DNA of 49,625 nt from an uncultured Faecalibacterium sp. (GTDB taxonomy: Bacteria; Bacillota; Clostridia; Oscillospirales; Ruminococcaceae). The stretch lies in the NCBI GenBank assembly GCA_900539945.1, contig UQDV01000016.1, positions 1-49,625 on the forward strand, in the 5' to 3' direction. Positions 27,013 through 37,317 of the stretch are shown here, in pieces. The notes under the pieces were generated by a model. It saw nothing but the letters and a program-made list of their open reading frames with translations, was not told the origin of the DNA and did not search any database. How positions within the stretch are numbered: position 1 is the stretch's first letter; each line of letters opens with the position of its first letter. The position numbers and the translations under genes were made by a program.

Positions 27013-27041
27013 ATGGTAACACATCTTCCGGCCCACCACAA
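27013..27041 (-). promoter_or_regulatory. Promoter of the PAP2 gene
   Basis: Minus strand -35 TTGTGG (27036-27041), 17-nt spacer, -10 TACCAT (27013-27018). Confidence 0.55.
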
Positions 27042-27117
27042 CCCGGCAGGCAAAAAACAGGAGTGCAGAAATAAGTTATATCTGTTATATTGGAATGCGA
27101 TATTACAATACGGAAAG

Positions 27118-27156
27118 TAAAAACGCCCATTCCGACGGCAAAGGCCGGAACGGGCG
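27118..27156 (-). terminator. Terminator of the sucrose operon
   Basis: Stem CGCCCATTCCG (27124-27134) with CGGAACGGGCG (27146-27156), one G-U, followed by a T run on the minus strand. Confidence 0.82.
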
Positions 27157-27171
27157 CAGGATGCGAGAGGA

Positions 27172-28134
27172 TCAGAGGCCCATTTCGGGCAGGGTGGGGT
27201 AGCTGTCGATGGCACCGTGCTTCTGTACGCTCAGGCCGCAGAACCGGTTGGAAAAGTCCAGGTACTCCTTCAGCTTTTTGCAGGACAGCTTTTCCAGCTT
27301 GTCCACCGTCACGCCGTCCCGGCTCAGCTGCCACAGGAAGGAGCCGATGAAGCCGTCGCCCGCACCGGTGGTGTCCACGGCCCTGACCTTCTGGCAGGGG
27401 GCAAAGGCATGGGCGGCGCGAGTGTAGGCGTAGGCCCCCTTGCTGCCGCAGGTGTACAGCACCAGCTGCACGTCCCCGGCAAACAGCTGGGGCAGGGCGG
27501 CTTCGATGTCGGCGGTGCCGGTGAGGAACTCCAATTCCTCGTCCGAGACCTTCAGGATGTTGGACAGCGGCAGGAACTGCAGCACGGTCTGGCGCAGCAT
27601 CTCCCGGTCGGGCCAGAGGGGAAAGCGGAGGTTCGGGTCAAAGCTCACGATCGCACCGGCCTCCCGGGCGGCTCCGATGGCGGCCAGATGGGCGTGGCGC
27701 ATGGGGCTGTCCACCAGCGAGACGCTGCAGAAGTGCAGGGCAAAAGCGTCGCGGAACCAGGCCAGGTCGATCTGCTCAGGGGCATACAGCAGGTCGGCCG
27801 AGGGCTTGCGGTAAAAGCTGAAGGTGCGGTTGCCGTCCTCCTCCAGGCTCACGAAGGCAAGGGCGGTGTTGGCCTTGTCGGTGAACACCAGATGGCTCAG
27901 GTCGATGCCGCAGGCTTCCAGCTCCCGTGCGATCTTGTGGCCGAAGGGGTCATCGCCCAGCTGGGTGAGAAAGCTGCTGGCACCGCCCAGACGGGCAAAG
28001 GCAGCGCAGACATTGGCCGGTGCGCCGCCGGTGCGCGGGCTGAAGGACGGCACCTCGTCAAAGGTGCATCCTACGCGGGACGGGATCATGTCGATCAGCG
28101 CTTCGCCGATGGAAAACAGAGTATTGCCGGGCAT
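27172..28134 (-). CDS. scrK: Fructokinase, PfkB family
   Basis: 320 aa ribokinase-fold sugar kinase. The substrate end motif GGAPANVCAAFARLGG is near residues 38-53, and DTTGAGDGF (254-262) contains the anion hole and catalytic Asp260. GGAGG stands 6 nt before ATG 28134. As the third gene behind a sucrose PTS and sucrose-6-phosphate hydrolase it most likely phosphorylates the free fructose released by ScrB. Gap to scrB is 14 nt. Confidence 0.93.
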   Translation of the reverse strand: MPGNTLFSIGEALIDMIPSRVGCTFDEVPSFSPRTGGAPANVCAAFARLGGASSFLTQLGDDPFGHKIARELEACGIDLSHLVFTDKANTALAFVSLEEDGNRTFSFYRKPSADLLYAPEQIDLAWFRDAFALHFCSVSLVDSPMRHAHLAAIGAAREAGAIVSFDPNLRFPLWPDREMLRQTVLQFLPLSNILKVSDEELEFLTGTADIEAALPQLFAGDVQLVLYTCGSKGAYAYTRAAHAFAPCQKVRAVDTTGAGDGFIGSFLWQLSRDGVTVDKLEKLSCKKLKEYLDFSNRFCGLSVQKHGAIDSYPTLPEMGL

Positions 28135-28148
28135 AGAAAACCTCCAGA

Positions 28149-29546
28149 TCACAAATTGCAGAGTTCACAGGCTGCCCCGGTCAGCTTTACGCTCACGTCG
28201 CCGGGGGCAGGGTAGTACCGGGTGCTGAACACCGTGGCTCCCCCGTTCAGGAAAATTTCCAGCGAGGAATTGTCGCCCACCACCCGCAGGCTGCGGCAGG
28301 GGGCTGCCAGCCGGGCGCGGCGCACGGTGCGGCCGTCGGCCAGAGCGGGGGCGGTGAAGCGCAGGGTGCAGGTGCAGTCCTGTTCAGTATACACCAGCTG
28401 CACCCCCTGCGCAACCGTCAGGCAGAAGTCTCCGGCGGGTGCAGCGGTCAGGTCGAAGCGCGGGGCAAGGAACACTTCCTCGCCGCTGGCGGCGTGCAGG
28501 GCGGCGGCGCTGCGCTGCGCGTCCAGCTCCGGCACCGGGTTCTGCAGCAGGGTGCCGTCCGGCCCGGCCGTCAGCACGCGGGGCACGGTGAAGCAGTGCT
28601 GCCAGCCGTAAGCCACGGTGGGCGCGTTGCCGTAGTCGGCGTCCGGCATGCCCATCCAGCCGATCTGGATGCGGCGGTCGTTGCCGTCCACAAAGCTCTG
28701 GGGGGCGTAATAATCAAAGCCTGCGTCCAGCTCGTGGAATTCGCTCAGGGTGCAGTCCCCGCGCCAGTCACCGTGGATGGCAAACCAGCCGCAGCCGTAG
28801 ACGTTCTGGCACTGGATGCCCTGGGGGGACACCGCCAGATACCACTGCCCGTCCAGACAGAACAGGTCCGGGCACTCCCACATGTAGCCGAAGGGTTCCG
28901 GGGTGGTCAGGGTGTTGATATGGGTCCAGCGGAGCTTATCGGTGCTTTCCAGCACCAGCACTTCGCCCTTGTCCTCCAGCGTGCGGGCACCCAGCACCAT
29001 GTAGTACCGGCCTTCGTAGGCGAACACCTTGGGGTCCCGCACATGGCAGGTGAGCCCGGCGGGGTAGTCGCGGTTAGTCAGCAGACACTGCTTGCTGTCG
29101 AGGGTCACGCCGTCCTTGCTGACGGCCAGGCAGACGTTGTGCCCGCGGCCCTCTTTGATGTAATCGAAGTTTCCGGGGTGCTTGACGTTGCCGGTGTAGT
29201 AGAGGTACATGGTGCCATCCTCCACCAGGGCGGAGCCGGAGTAGGCACCGTGGCAGTCAAAAGGCTCGTCCGGATAGAGCATCACCGGCAATTGCTCCCA
29301 GTGGAGCAGGTCGGTGCTCACGGCGTGGCCCCAGTGCTTGACCCCGCCGTTCACGTCGAAGGGGCCGTACTGGAAGAATGTGTGGTACTGCCCGCCGTAG
29401 ACGCACAGGCCGTTGGGGTCGTTCAGCCAGCCCACCGGCGGCTGCAGGTGGAACTGCTGACGGTGGGGGTCGGCGGCAACGGTTTCCCTGCCCAGCGACT
29501 CCACCAGAGGCACCAGCTTTTTCAGATCGCGCTGGAGTGCATTCAT
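28149..29546 (-). CDS. scrB: Sucrose-6-phosphate hydrolase, GH32
   Basis: 465 aa: five-bladed beta-propeller followed by a C-terminal beta-sandwich (from about 330). The nucleophile is Asp43 in WLNDPNG (40-46), transition-state Asp in RDP (170-172), acid/base Glu224 in WECPD. No signal peptide, so it works in the cytoplasm on PTS-imported sucrose 6-phosphate, giving glucose 6-phosphate and fructose. GAGGAGG precedes the start, which overlaps the scrA stop by 4 nt (ATGA). Confidence 0.95.
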   Translation of the reverse strand: MNALQRDLKKLVPLVESLGRETVAADPHRQQFHLQPPVGWLNDPNGLCVYGGQYHTFFQYGPFDVNGGVKHWGHAVSTDLLHWEQLPVMLYPDEPFDCHGAYSGSALVEDGTMYLYYTGNVKHPGNFDYIKEGRGHNVCLAVSKDGVTLDSKQCLLTNRDYPAGLTCHVRDPKVFAYEGRYYMVLGARTLEDKGEVLVLESTDKLRWTHINTLTTPEPFGYMWECPDLFCLDGQWYLAVSPQGIQCQNVYGCGWFAIHGDWRGDCTLSEFHELDAGFDYYAPQSFVDGNDRRIQIGWMGMPDADYGNAPTVAYGWQHCFTVPRVLTAGPDGTLLQNPVPELDAQRSAAALHAASGEEVFLAPRFDLTAAPAGDFCLTVAQGVQLVYTEQDCTCTLRFTAPALADGRTVRRARLAAPCRSLRVVGDNSSLEIFLNGGATVFSTRYYPAPGDVSVKLTGAACELCNL

Positions 29547-30931
29547 GCCTTGACCTCCTCAGGGCTCCAGATGAGCCAGGTTACGGCGAAGGACACGCCG
29601 AAGGAGATGGCCATCATGATGATGTACTGCAGGGGCATATGCAGGTGCAGCAGGATGCCGAAGATACCGGTGACGCCGGTGCCGGTGGCACCCAGACCCA
29701 CGATGCTGGCGTACCATGCGCCGCAGGCACCGCCCAGCAGGCCGCCGAGGAAGGGTTTGAAGTAGCGCAGGTTCACGCCGAAGATGGCAGGCTCGGTGAT
29801 GCCCATGCAGGCAGACAGGGCAGAAGGCAGAGCCATGGACTTGACCTTGGTGTCCTTGCTCTTGAGTGCGACGGCCAGAGCGGCACCGCCCTGTGCCACG
29901 TTGGCCGCGCTGGCCAGCGGCAGCCAGTAGGTATAGCCGTAGCGGGCCAGCTGGCCCAGGTCGATCAGGGTGTACATGTGGTGGATTCCGGCCACGACGG
30001 TGACCGCGTACAGGCCGCCCATGATGAAGGAGCCGATGCCGTAGGGCAGGGTGATGAGGGTCTGCACGCCGGTGATGATGCCGTTTTCCAACTTGGTGAA
30101 CACGGGACCGATGGCGGCCAGGGTCAGGTAACCGGTGACGAACACGGACACCAGCGGGGTGACGAACAGGTCAAACATGGCGGGCACCACCTTGTGCAGC
30201 CGCTTTTCGATCTGGCACATGAGCCACACGGCGATGATGACCGGGATGACGTGGCCCTGATAGCCCACCAGCGGCACCGAGTACAGGCCGCCGAACACCG
30301 GCTGCATCACGTTGACGCCGTTGGAAACGGTCCAGGCGTTCTGCAGGTCGGGGTGGATCATGATCATGCCGATGACTGCACCCAGATAGGGGTTGCCGCC
30401 GAACACCTTGGCGGCGGAGTAGGCGATGAGGATGGGCAGGAAGGTGTAGGCCGTATTAGAGAACAGCTTGGCGAACACATACACCGAGCCGGTGGTGTCG
30501 ATGTTCAGGAAACCGTTGTTCACCATGAAGTTCAGCGCTTCCATGATGCCCATCAGGAAGCCGGAAGCCACGATGGCGGGGATGATGGGCACAAAGATGT
30601 CGCCCAGGGTCTTGATGGCCCGCTGATACCAGGGTGCCTTGGCGGCGGCCGCCTGCTTCACGTCCTCCTTGCTGCCGCCCTCGATGCCGGCCAGCTGGAT
30701 GAACTCGTCGTATACCTTGTTCACCGTGCCGGTGCCGAAGATGATCTGCAGCTGGCCCTGTGCCTCAAAAACGCCCTTGGCGCCCTCGGCGTTTTCCAGC
30801 TCCTGCTTGTTGACCTTTGCGTTGTCTGCGATGACCAGACGCAGGCGGGTGGCGCAGTGTGCGGCCGACACGATGTTGTCCTTTCCGCCGATGCAGTCCA
30901 GGACCTGTTGTGCTGCGTGTTTGTAATCCAT
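29543..30931 (-). CDS. scrA: PTS sucrose-type transporter, EIIBC
   Basis: 462 aa. EIIB domain with phospho-Cys26 (SAAHCATRLRL), then an EIIC domain of about ten membrane helices. Start ATG 30931 follows AAAGGAG. It lacks EIIA. Sucrose specificity follows from the operon partners ScrB and ScrK. It shares family and domain plan with the EIIBC at 24862 but is clearly a different paralogue. The promoter and a LacI/CcpA-type operator lie 50-100 bp upstream. Confidence 0.94.
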   Translation of the reverse strand: MDYKHAAQQVLDCIGGKDNIVSAAHCATRLRLVIADNAKVNKQELENAEGAKGVFEAQGQLQIIFGTGTVNKVYDEFIQLAGIEGGSKEDVKQAAAAKAPWYQRAIKTLGDIFVPIIPAIVASGFLMGIMEALNFMVNNGFLNIDTTGSVYVFAKLFSNTAYTFLPILIAYSAAKVFGGNPYLGAVIGMIMIHPDLQNAWTVSNGVNVMQPVFGGLYSVPLVGYQGHVIPVIIAVWLMCQIEKRLHKVVPAMFDLFVTPLVSVFVTGYLTLAAIGPVFTKLENGIITGVQTLITLPYGIGSFIMGGLYAVTVVAGIHHMYTLIDLGQLARYGYTYWLPLASAANVAQGGAALAVALKSKDTKVKSMALPSALSACMGITEPAIFGVNLRYFKPFLGGLLGGACGAWYASIVGLGATGTGVTGIFGILLHLHMPLQYIIMMAISFGVSFAVTWLIWSPEEVKA

Positions 30932-30984
30932 AGTGCACTTCTCCTTTGCTTGATGCTTCCTCTTCCAAAGACCGACCACTGTGT

Positions 30985-30998
30985 TGTAATCGGTTTCA
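30985..30998. promoter_or_regulatory. LacI/CcpA-type operator (cre-like) of the sucrose operon
   Basis: TGTAATCGGTTTCA, which on the minus strand is TGAAACCGATTACA and fits every position of the cre consensus TGWAANCGNTNWCA. It lies between the -10 and the scrA start, a repression position. Confidence 0.65.
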
Positions 30999-31006
30999 CT
31001 GGCATG

Positions 31007-31035
31007 ATTATACGATAATCAGCGCAATGTTTCCA
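31007..31035 (-). promoter_or_regulatory. Promoter of the sucrose operon
   Basis: Minus strand -10 TATAAT (31007-31012), 17-nt spacer, weak -35 TGGAAA (31030-31035). Confidence 0.55.
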
Positions 31036-31096
31036 TTCGCAGAGGGCATAAAGTTGGGATGCATTCTGTTATTGATTTCACATGGTTTCATATCGC

Positions 31097-32083
31097 TCAG
31101 TCCCCCGTGCTCTCCCGGCAGACCAGCTCATACCCCAGCATCTGGCTGCGGGGCACGGTGTGGGGGTCGTTGAGCAGGTCCATCAGCAGGGCGGCGGCGT
31201 CCCGGCCGGAGGTCTTGTAGTGCAGGTGGGCGCTGGTCAGAGGCACAAAGGTATTGCGCCCCACACTGCTGTCGCCTACGGCGGCGATCATCACATCCTC
31301 CGGGATGCGGATGCCTGCCTCCCGGCAGTACTGCATGGCACCCAGAGCAATGGCGTCGGTGGCGCAGAACAAGCAGTCGATGCGGGGGTCGCTGCCCAGC
31401 AGGCGGGCGGCCTGCTCGTAGCCGGACGCGGTGCTGAACTTTGCCACCACCATGCGCTGGGGCCGCACCGGCAGCCCGGCGTCCTTCACGGCGGCTTCAA
31501 AACCTGCCCGGCGCTGCAGCCCGGCGGCCTTGTCCAGCAGGGTGACCCCGATGTAGCCCGGGGCATGGCGGCCCTTGGCCAGCATGTGGGCCGTGGCAGC
31601 CTGTGCCGCGCCAAAGTCGTCGTGGTACACGCTGCAGCAGCCCGGAAACTGCTGCCCCAGCACCACCAGCGGCACATGCATCCGCTCCAGCACGGCCTTG
31701 TGCTCCGGGGTGTACACGGTGGCAATGAGCAGGATGCCGTCCACCGTGTGGCGGCACAGAGTGTCCAGGGCGCGGAGTTCCTTCTGCGGGTCGTTGGCGG
31801 TGTTGATGAGCAGCAGCTGGTAGCCGGATTCTTCCAGCACGCTGCCGATGCCCTCCACGATGCGGGGGCAGCTGTCGCTGGACAGTTTGGGCAGGATGAC
31901 CCCCACCTGCCGGGTGCGGCGGGTGCGCAGCATCTGGGCCTGTATGCTGGGGTGGTAGCCGGTGGCTTCCACAGCGGCCTCGATGCGTGCCCGCTTGTCG
32001 GCACTGAGGTAGCCGCCGTTGAAGTAGCGGCTCACCGCCGCCTTGGATACACCGGCATACTGGGCAAATTCGGTGATGTTCAT
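31097..32083 (-). CDS. LacI-family transcriptional regulator (probable sucrose operon repressor)
   Basis: 328 aa. N-terminal LacI helix-turn-helix with hinge (NITEFAQYAGVSKAAVSRYFNGGYLSADKRARIEAAV) and a type I periplasmic-binding-like effector domain. AGGAGG stands before ATG 32083; the longer frame lacks one. It ends 166 bp upstream of scrA on the same strand. The cre-like site in the scrA promoter is the expected kind of target, so it is probably the local sucrose or fructose-responsive repressor. Confidence 0.9.
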   Translation of the reverse strand: MNITEFAQYAGVSKAAVSRYFNGGYLSADKRARIEAAVEATGYHPSIQAQMLRTRRTRQVGVILPKLSSDSCPRIVEGIGSVLEESGYQLLLINTANDPQKELRALDTLCRHTVDGILLIATVYTPEHKAVLERMHVPLVVLGQQFPGCCSVYHDDFGAAQAATAHMLAKGRHAPGYIGVTLLDKAAGLQRRAGFEAAVKDAGLPVRPQRMVVAKFSTASGYEQAARLLGSDPRIDCLFCATDAIALGAMQYCREAGIRIPEDVMIAAVGDSSVGRNTFVPLTSAHLHYKTSGRDAAALLMDLLNDPHTVPRSQMLGYELVCRESTGD

Positions 32084-32126
32084 GAAATGCCTCCTCATTT
32101 TTCTGCGCTGCAGGGCAGTTTTGGAA

Positions 32127-32155
32127 TTGACTTGACGCGCGGGGTGTGCTACAAT
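32127..32155 (+). promoter_or_regulatory. Sigma-A promoter of the MATE gene
   Basis: -35 TTGACT (32127-32132), 17-nt spacer, -10 TACAAT (32150-32155). Confidence 0.72.
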
Positions 32156-32199
32156 ACCGCTTTGTGTATGACAATTTCCGGGAAAAAGGGAAAACCAAG

Positions 32200-33516
32200 A
32201 TGAATCTGACAAAGCAGTTCTTTAAATATGTATCGCAGAATATTTTCGGTCTGCTGGGCACGTCCTGCTATATTCTGGCCGATACCTATTTTATCTCGCA
32301 GGCGGCGGGCACCGACGGCGTGACCCTGCTCAACCTCTGCCTGCCCATCTACAACTTCATTTTTGCCATCGGTTCCATGATCGGTCTGGGTGCGGCCACC
32401 CGCTACGCCATCCTCCGCGCACAGGGCGAGGAGCGGGCGGCACAGCGGTATTTCTCCAATGCCGTCTTTTGCGCCTGCCTGCTGGCCGTGCCCTTTGTGC
32501 TGGTGGGCATCTTCTGCCCCGGCACACTGCTGCGGCTCATGGGCGGCGATGCCGGCATCGTGGCGCTGGGCATCCCCTATGCGCGCATCTTTCTGCTGTT
32601 CACGCCCTTTTTTATGTGCAACTACATCGTGTCGGCCTTTGTCCGCAACGACGGTGCGCCCTCGCTGGCCATGGTGGCCACGCTGAGCGGCAGCCTGTTC
32701 AATGTGGTGTTCGACTACATCTTCATGTTCCCCATGGGGCTGGGGCTGGCCGGTGCGGCACTGGCCACCGCTGTTTCGCCGATGCTCAGCATCGCCATCT
32801 GCAGCCGCCACTTCTTCCAAAAAGACAACACGGTGCAGTTCGTGCGGCAGCTGCCCTCGGCAAAGCTGCTGGGGCAGAGCTGCCAGCTGGGCATCTCCGG
32901 CTTTGTGGGGGAGATGTCCTCCGGCGTGACCACGACGGTGTTCAACTTCCTGCTGCTGGGTCTGGCCGGGAATGTGGCCGTGGCGGCCTACGGCGTCGTG
33001 GCCAACTTTGCGCTGGTGGCCACCGCCATTTTCAACGGTGTGGCCCAGGGTGCCCAGCCGCTGGTGAGCCGCTGCTACGGCCACAGTGACCGGGCCGGAG
33101 CCCGGAAGCTGCTCATTCTGGGCAGCTGCACCGCGCTGGTGCTGGCGGCCGTGCTGTACGCGGTGGTGTTCGGCATGACCGACACGCTGGTGGGCTGGTT
33201 CAACAGTGAAAACTCGGCGCAGATGGCCCGGTTTGCCCACAACGGCATGCGGCTGTACTTCGTGGGCTACTTCTTTGCCGGGTTCAACATCGTGGCGGCG
33301 GGCTACCTGAGCGCCACCAACCGCCCGGTGGAAGCCTCGGTCACCTCCATCTGCCGCGGCGTGGCGGCCATTGTGGTCTGCTCGCTGGTGATGAGCGCCC
33401 TCTTTGGCATGAACGGCGTGTGGGCGGCCTTCCCGGCAGCGGAGCTGCTGACGGCGGTGCTGACCCTCTGCCTGCTGCTGCGGGGCAGAACCGGGAAAAA
33501 TCCCGGTTCGGATTGA
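32200..33516 (+). CDS. MATE-family multidrug/metabolite efflux transporter
   Basis: 438 aa, about 12 membrane segments in two MatE repeats. The conserved first-repeat start (FFKYVSQNIFGLLGTSCYILADTYFISQAAG) and FVRNDGAPSLAMVATLSGSLFNVVFDYIFMF are typical of the family. ATG 32200 follows AAGGG. A cation/drug antiporter in the cytoplasmic membrane; substrate unknown. It is divergent from the LacI gene. A short CCGGGA/TCCCGG hairpin lies at its 3' end. Confidence 0.93.
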   Translation: MNLTKQFFKYVSQNIFGLLGTSCYILADTYFISQAAGTDGVTLLNLCLPIYNFIFAIGSMIGLGAATRYAILRAQGEERAAQRYFSNAVFCACLLAVPFVLVGIFCPGTLLRLMGGDAGIVALGIPYARIFLLFTPFFMCNYIVSAFVRNDGAPSLAMVATLSGSLFNVVFDYIFMFPMGLGLAGAALATAVSPMLSIAICSRHFFQKDNTVQFVRQLPSAKLLGQSCQLGISGFVGEMSSGVTTTVFNFLLLGLAGNVAVAAYGVVANFALVATAIFNGVAQGAQPLVSRCYGHSDRAGARKLLILGSCTALVLAAVLYAVVFGMTDTLVGWFNSENSAQMARFAHNGMRLYFVGYFFAGFNIVAAGYLSATNRPVEASVTSICRGVAAIVVCSLVMSALFGMNGVWAAFPAAELLTAVLTLCLLLRGRTGKNPGSD

Positions 33517-33553
33517 AGCACGCGCCCAAAACAGGTATACTGGTCCCGGGAAA

Positions 33554-33997
33554 GTGAATGGTTCAAAATCTGACCATGGAAGCGAGAGGGACGGTAGGAA
33601 TCCTTATGATACGGCGAATACGATCCTTGTGGTATTTGCAATGCTGATCATGCTGGTGGCGGTGAACTTCAACACCGTGCTGGACCGGGAACGCAAACTG
33701 GCCACACGGGTGCTGTTTCTGGTCATCAGCATCGCGGCCGCGGGGGGATCCTGTTCTTTGACGTGAACCACTTCAAGAAGGTCAACGACACCTTCGGCCA
33801 TACGGCGGGGGACAAATGCCTGTGCACGGTGGCGCAGGGCCTGCTCGAGGTCTATGGCATCAGCGGACGCAGCTTCCGGCTGGGAGGCCTTTGACACGGC
33901 AGAAGAAACGCTGGAAGAAGCCTTCAACCGGGCGGACCAGGCTATGTATCAGGAAAAGAACGCCCGCCATGCGGCCCGCCAGCCTTCGGAACATTAA
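33554..33997 (+). pseudogene. Remnant of a membrane diguanylate cyclase (GGDEF)
   Basis: Broken in at least two frames. The first part (from about 33602) encodes two hydrophobic stretches ([29 protein letters not shown]). After a deletion near 33742-33748 another frame reads [25 protein letters not shown], the substrate-binding half of a GGDEF domain, up to SFRLG at about 33884. The GGDEF loop itself is missing; a third piece, [25 protein letters not shown], matches the C-terminal helix and ends at TAA 33997. This fills most of the gap 33517-33993. Confidence 0.85.
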
Positions 33998-34835
33998 ATA
34001 TACAGCTCCTGCTCGCGCAGAGCTTCTTCGGGCGAAAGCCCGGACTGCGCAGTGTGACCGGCCAGTGTCCGCCATTGTGCGGGGGACTGGCCGGTTTCTT
34101 TTTTGAACACCCGGCACAGGTAGTTGGCCCCGGAAAAGCCGCACAGGCTGGCCACCACGTCCAGCGTGTACTCCCGGTGCAGCAGCAGCCGCTGGGCGGC
34201 TTCCACCCGCACCCGGGTCAGGTAGCGCCCTGGCGGGATGCCCAGCGCGGCGGTGAAGGTGCGCACCAGATGGCTCTTGGACACCCCCAGCCGCTCGCTG
34301 AGCTCCTCCACGCCGTACAGGCCCGCGTAGTTGGCCCGGATGTCCGCGATGGCGGCCTGCACCAGCGGCGGCAGGGCGGGGGCGGCGCTGTCGGCGTCGG
34401 CCAGCTCACACAACAGGGCAAAGGCCAGCTGGCTGCGCACCCGGCCCGGCAAGTCCTGCTCCGAGGCAAGGCGGTCCAGCAGCTCGGCGGCGGCGGGGCA
34501 GGTCTCGCCCCGGGCCAGAAAAGGCAGCTCGTGCAGCCCGGCCAGAAACTGGGCGCTGGCCTGCCCGGTGAGCTGGACGCACAGCAGGTGGCAGCTGCCC
34601 TCCGGCTCCAGCACCAGCGGGGCGCGGCTCAGCACCAGATGCCCGGCCGGGACGCTCTGGGGCGGCAGCAGCAGCGCAGCCCCGGCGGGCAGGGGCCCGG
34701 CCGATGGCACACTGGCGGGGCACCGCTGGAAACAAGGCAGCCCCACAGCCCGTCGCCGGTCAGGGTGAGGGGCGCGCAGGGCTGCACGTCCTGCACCTGA
34801 CCGGGCGCGGCCACGGCATTCCAGTCAAACAGCAA
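33994..34835 (-). pseudogene. AraC-family regulator with an apparent 1-base frameshift
   Basis: The C-terminal 250 codons (frame open from 34746) encode an AraC protein with the paired helix-turn-helix (VEELSERLGVSKSHLVRTFTAALG, LDVVASLCGFSGANYLCRVFKKETG). The N-terminus lies in another frame, from a TTG at 34835 behind GAGGTG (LFDWNAVAAPGQVQDVQPCAPLTL ...). Adding one base to the GGGG run at 34717-34720 joins the two parts smoothly (LVSSGAP then ASVPSAGP). Either a true inactivating or slippage mutation or a sequencing error. If only the downstream ATG 34746 is used, the product loses about 30 residues and has no good ribosome site. Divergent from the ABC ATPase gene. Confidence 0.7.
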
Positions 34836-34958
34836 TATCCGACACCTCAAATCAATAAAATGCTATTTTATATCACAAAATAATCTGTTATTATAATACC
34901 AACGAACCGAAGCGCCGTCAAGGGCGCTGCAAACACAAGATTATGGAGGCAAACGATT

Positions 34959-36074
<1,116 letters not shown>

Positions 36075-36118
36075 GCTGCAATTATGTGACGATCATTTTT
36101 TGATCCTCCTATCATCAT

Positions 36119-36156
36119 ACAGAGAACCGTCGGCAGGGAAACCTCCGGCGGTTTTC
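36119..36156 (+). terminator. Terminator of the ABC ATPase gene
   Basis: AGAGAACCGTCGG pairs with CCGGCGGTTTTCT with one G-U pair; T-rich tail is part of the stem. Confidence 0.6.
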
Positions 36157-36177
36157 TGTGTCTATGGGCAAGGCAGA

Positions 36178-36221
36178 CAAAAAGCAGCCGCGTACCTTTT
36201 GGAAGGCACGCGGCTGCTTTT
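36178..36221. terminator. Strong bidirectional hairpin terminator
   Basis: Perfect 11-bp stem AGCAGCCGCGT (36183-36193) with ACGCGGCTGCT (36208-36218), with A run on the left and T run on the right. Confidence 0.82.
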
Positions 36222-36274
36222 GCTTTACCGGCAGCTCATTGCCGCAGGGCGGTCAGGCCCGGCGGGAGAAGTGA

Positions 36275-36502
<228 letters not shown>

Positions 36503-36516
36503 TGAGGAATTATTGT

Positions 36517-37023
36517 TTACTTGTAGTTGGGATTTTCGATCTTGATGGCCACTGCCACATACTTACGGGTACCGAGCTCACGAACAACGACACCCATGTC
36601 GACCCAAGTGCCCTTCCCATGGACATCCACGTTTGTGCCGGGGAGCTTCTTACCGATCAATGTCTCGGCAAACGCCAGTGCAGCCTCACTCAGCGGGCCG
36701 CCAGTGTAATTTGCCGTTACGGTAACAATGAGATAACGGTCTTCCACGCCGTCCACATGGACGTCTGCGACCAGTCTCGTGCCAAAGATGCTGATATCGG
36801 TGTTCAGATCCTTCTGCAGATATCCATCAGCAATAGCCTGCAAGCTCTTATTATTTTCTTTGATGTTGCTTGCCTGGCTACTGGTTGCATACTTGCCAAA
36901 GAGGTTGCTTTCTGCTTCAGGAACTCTTTCACCAACCTCGCCACCGCCGCCACAGGCGGTAAGCATCAGCAGGGCCATAGCACCTACTAGTAACAGGGCC
37001 GCGAACTTCTTCAGGTTTTTCAT
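36517..37023 (-). CDS. Small lipoprotein of unknown function
   Basis: 168 aa. The signal peptide MKNLKKFAALLLVGAMALLML ends in lipobox LTAC with Gly residues after the Cys, so it is membrane-anchored outside. The mature part (LFGKYATSSQASNIKENNKSL ... NVDVHGKGTWVDMGVVVRELGTRKYVAVAIKIENPNYK) has no motif I recognise; it looks like a small alpha/beta domain. GGAGGGA precedes ATG 37023. It has its own consensus promoter and terminator. Base composition is less GC-rich than the neighbours, which may mean transfer. Confidence 0.8.
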   Translation of the reverse strand: MKNLKKFAALLLVGAMALLMLTACGGGGEVGERVPEAESNLFGKYATSSQASNIKENNKSLQAIADGYLQKDLNTDISIFGTRLVADVHVDGVEDRYLIVTVTANYTGGPLSEAALAFAETLIGKKLPGTNVDVHGKGTWVDMGVVVRELGTRKYVAVAIKIENPNYK

Positions 37024-37113
37024 AGGATCTCCCTCCAGTCTGGTTGTTTTTGTGGATATGTTTCGTGATTCACGGAGCTGCATCCCCGGCGGGGGGACGC
37101 TTTCCTTGTCTCA

Positions 37114-37143
37114 ATTATATCGAACAAAAGCCAGGGCTGTCAA
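37114..37143 (-). promoter_or_regulatory. Consensus promoter of the lipoprotein gene
   Basis: Minus strand TTGACA (37138-37143), 18-nt spacer, TATAAT (37114-37119): both hexamers are perfect. Confidence 0.82.
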
Positions 37144-37174
37144 TGGGGGAGTTCCCTAAAAAATCAGAGGTCGA

Positions 37175-37193
37175 TTCGTGAAAAAGTCACGAA
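37175..37193. repeat. Inverted repeat TTCGTGA-N5-TCACGAA
   Basis: Perfect 7-bp arms, 32 bp upstream of the lipoprotein -35. A related CGTGA-T-TCACG palindrome is at 37064-37074 inside the same gene's 5' leader. The remaining 37194-37317 shows no gene. Confidence 0.6.
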
Positions 37194-37317
37194 AACAGGT
37201 GATATTTGTTGCGCTATTGTAACTGCCATACCAAACTTCGCAAAGAACCTTTGCCGCTTGGAATTTCCTGCCATCGGCCCGGAGGCCGAGGCTGTTTTTC
37301 TGGCAGAGACAGTGCCC

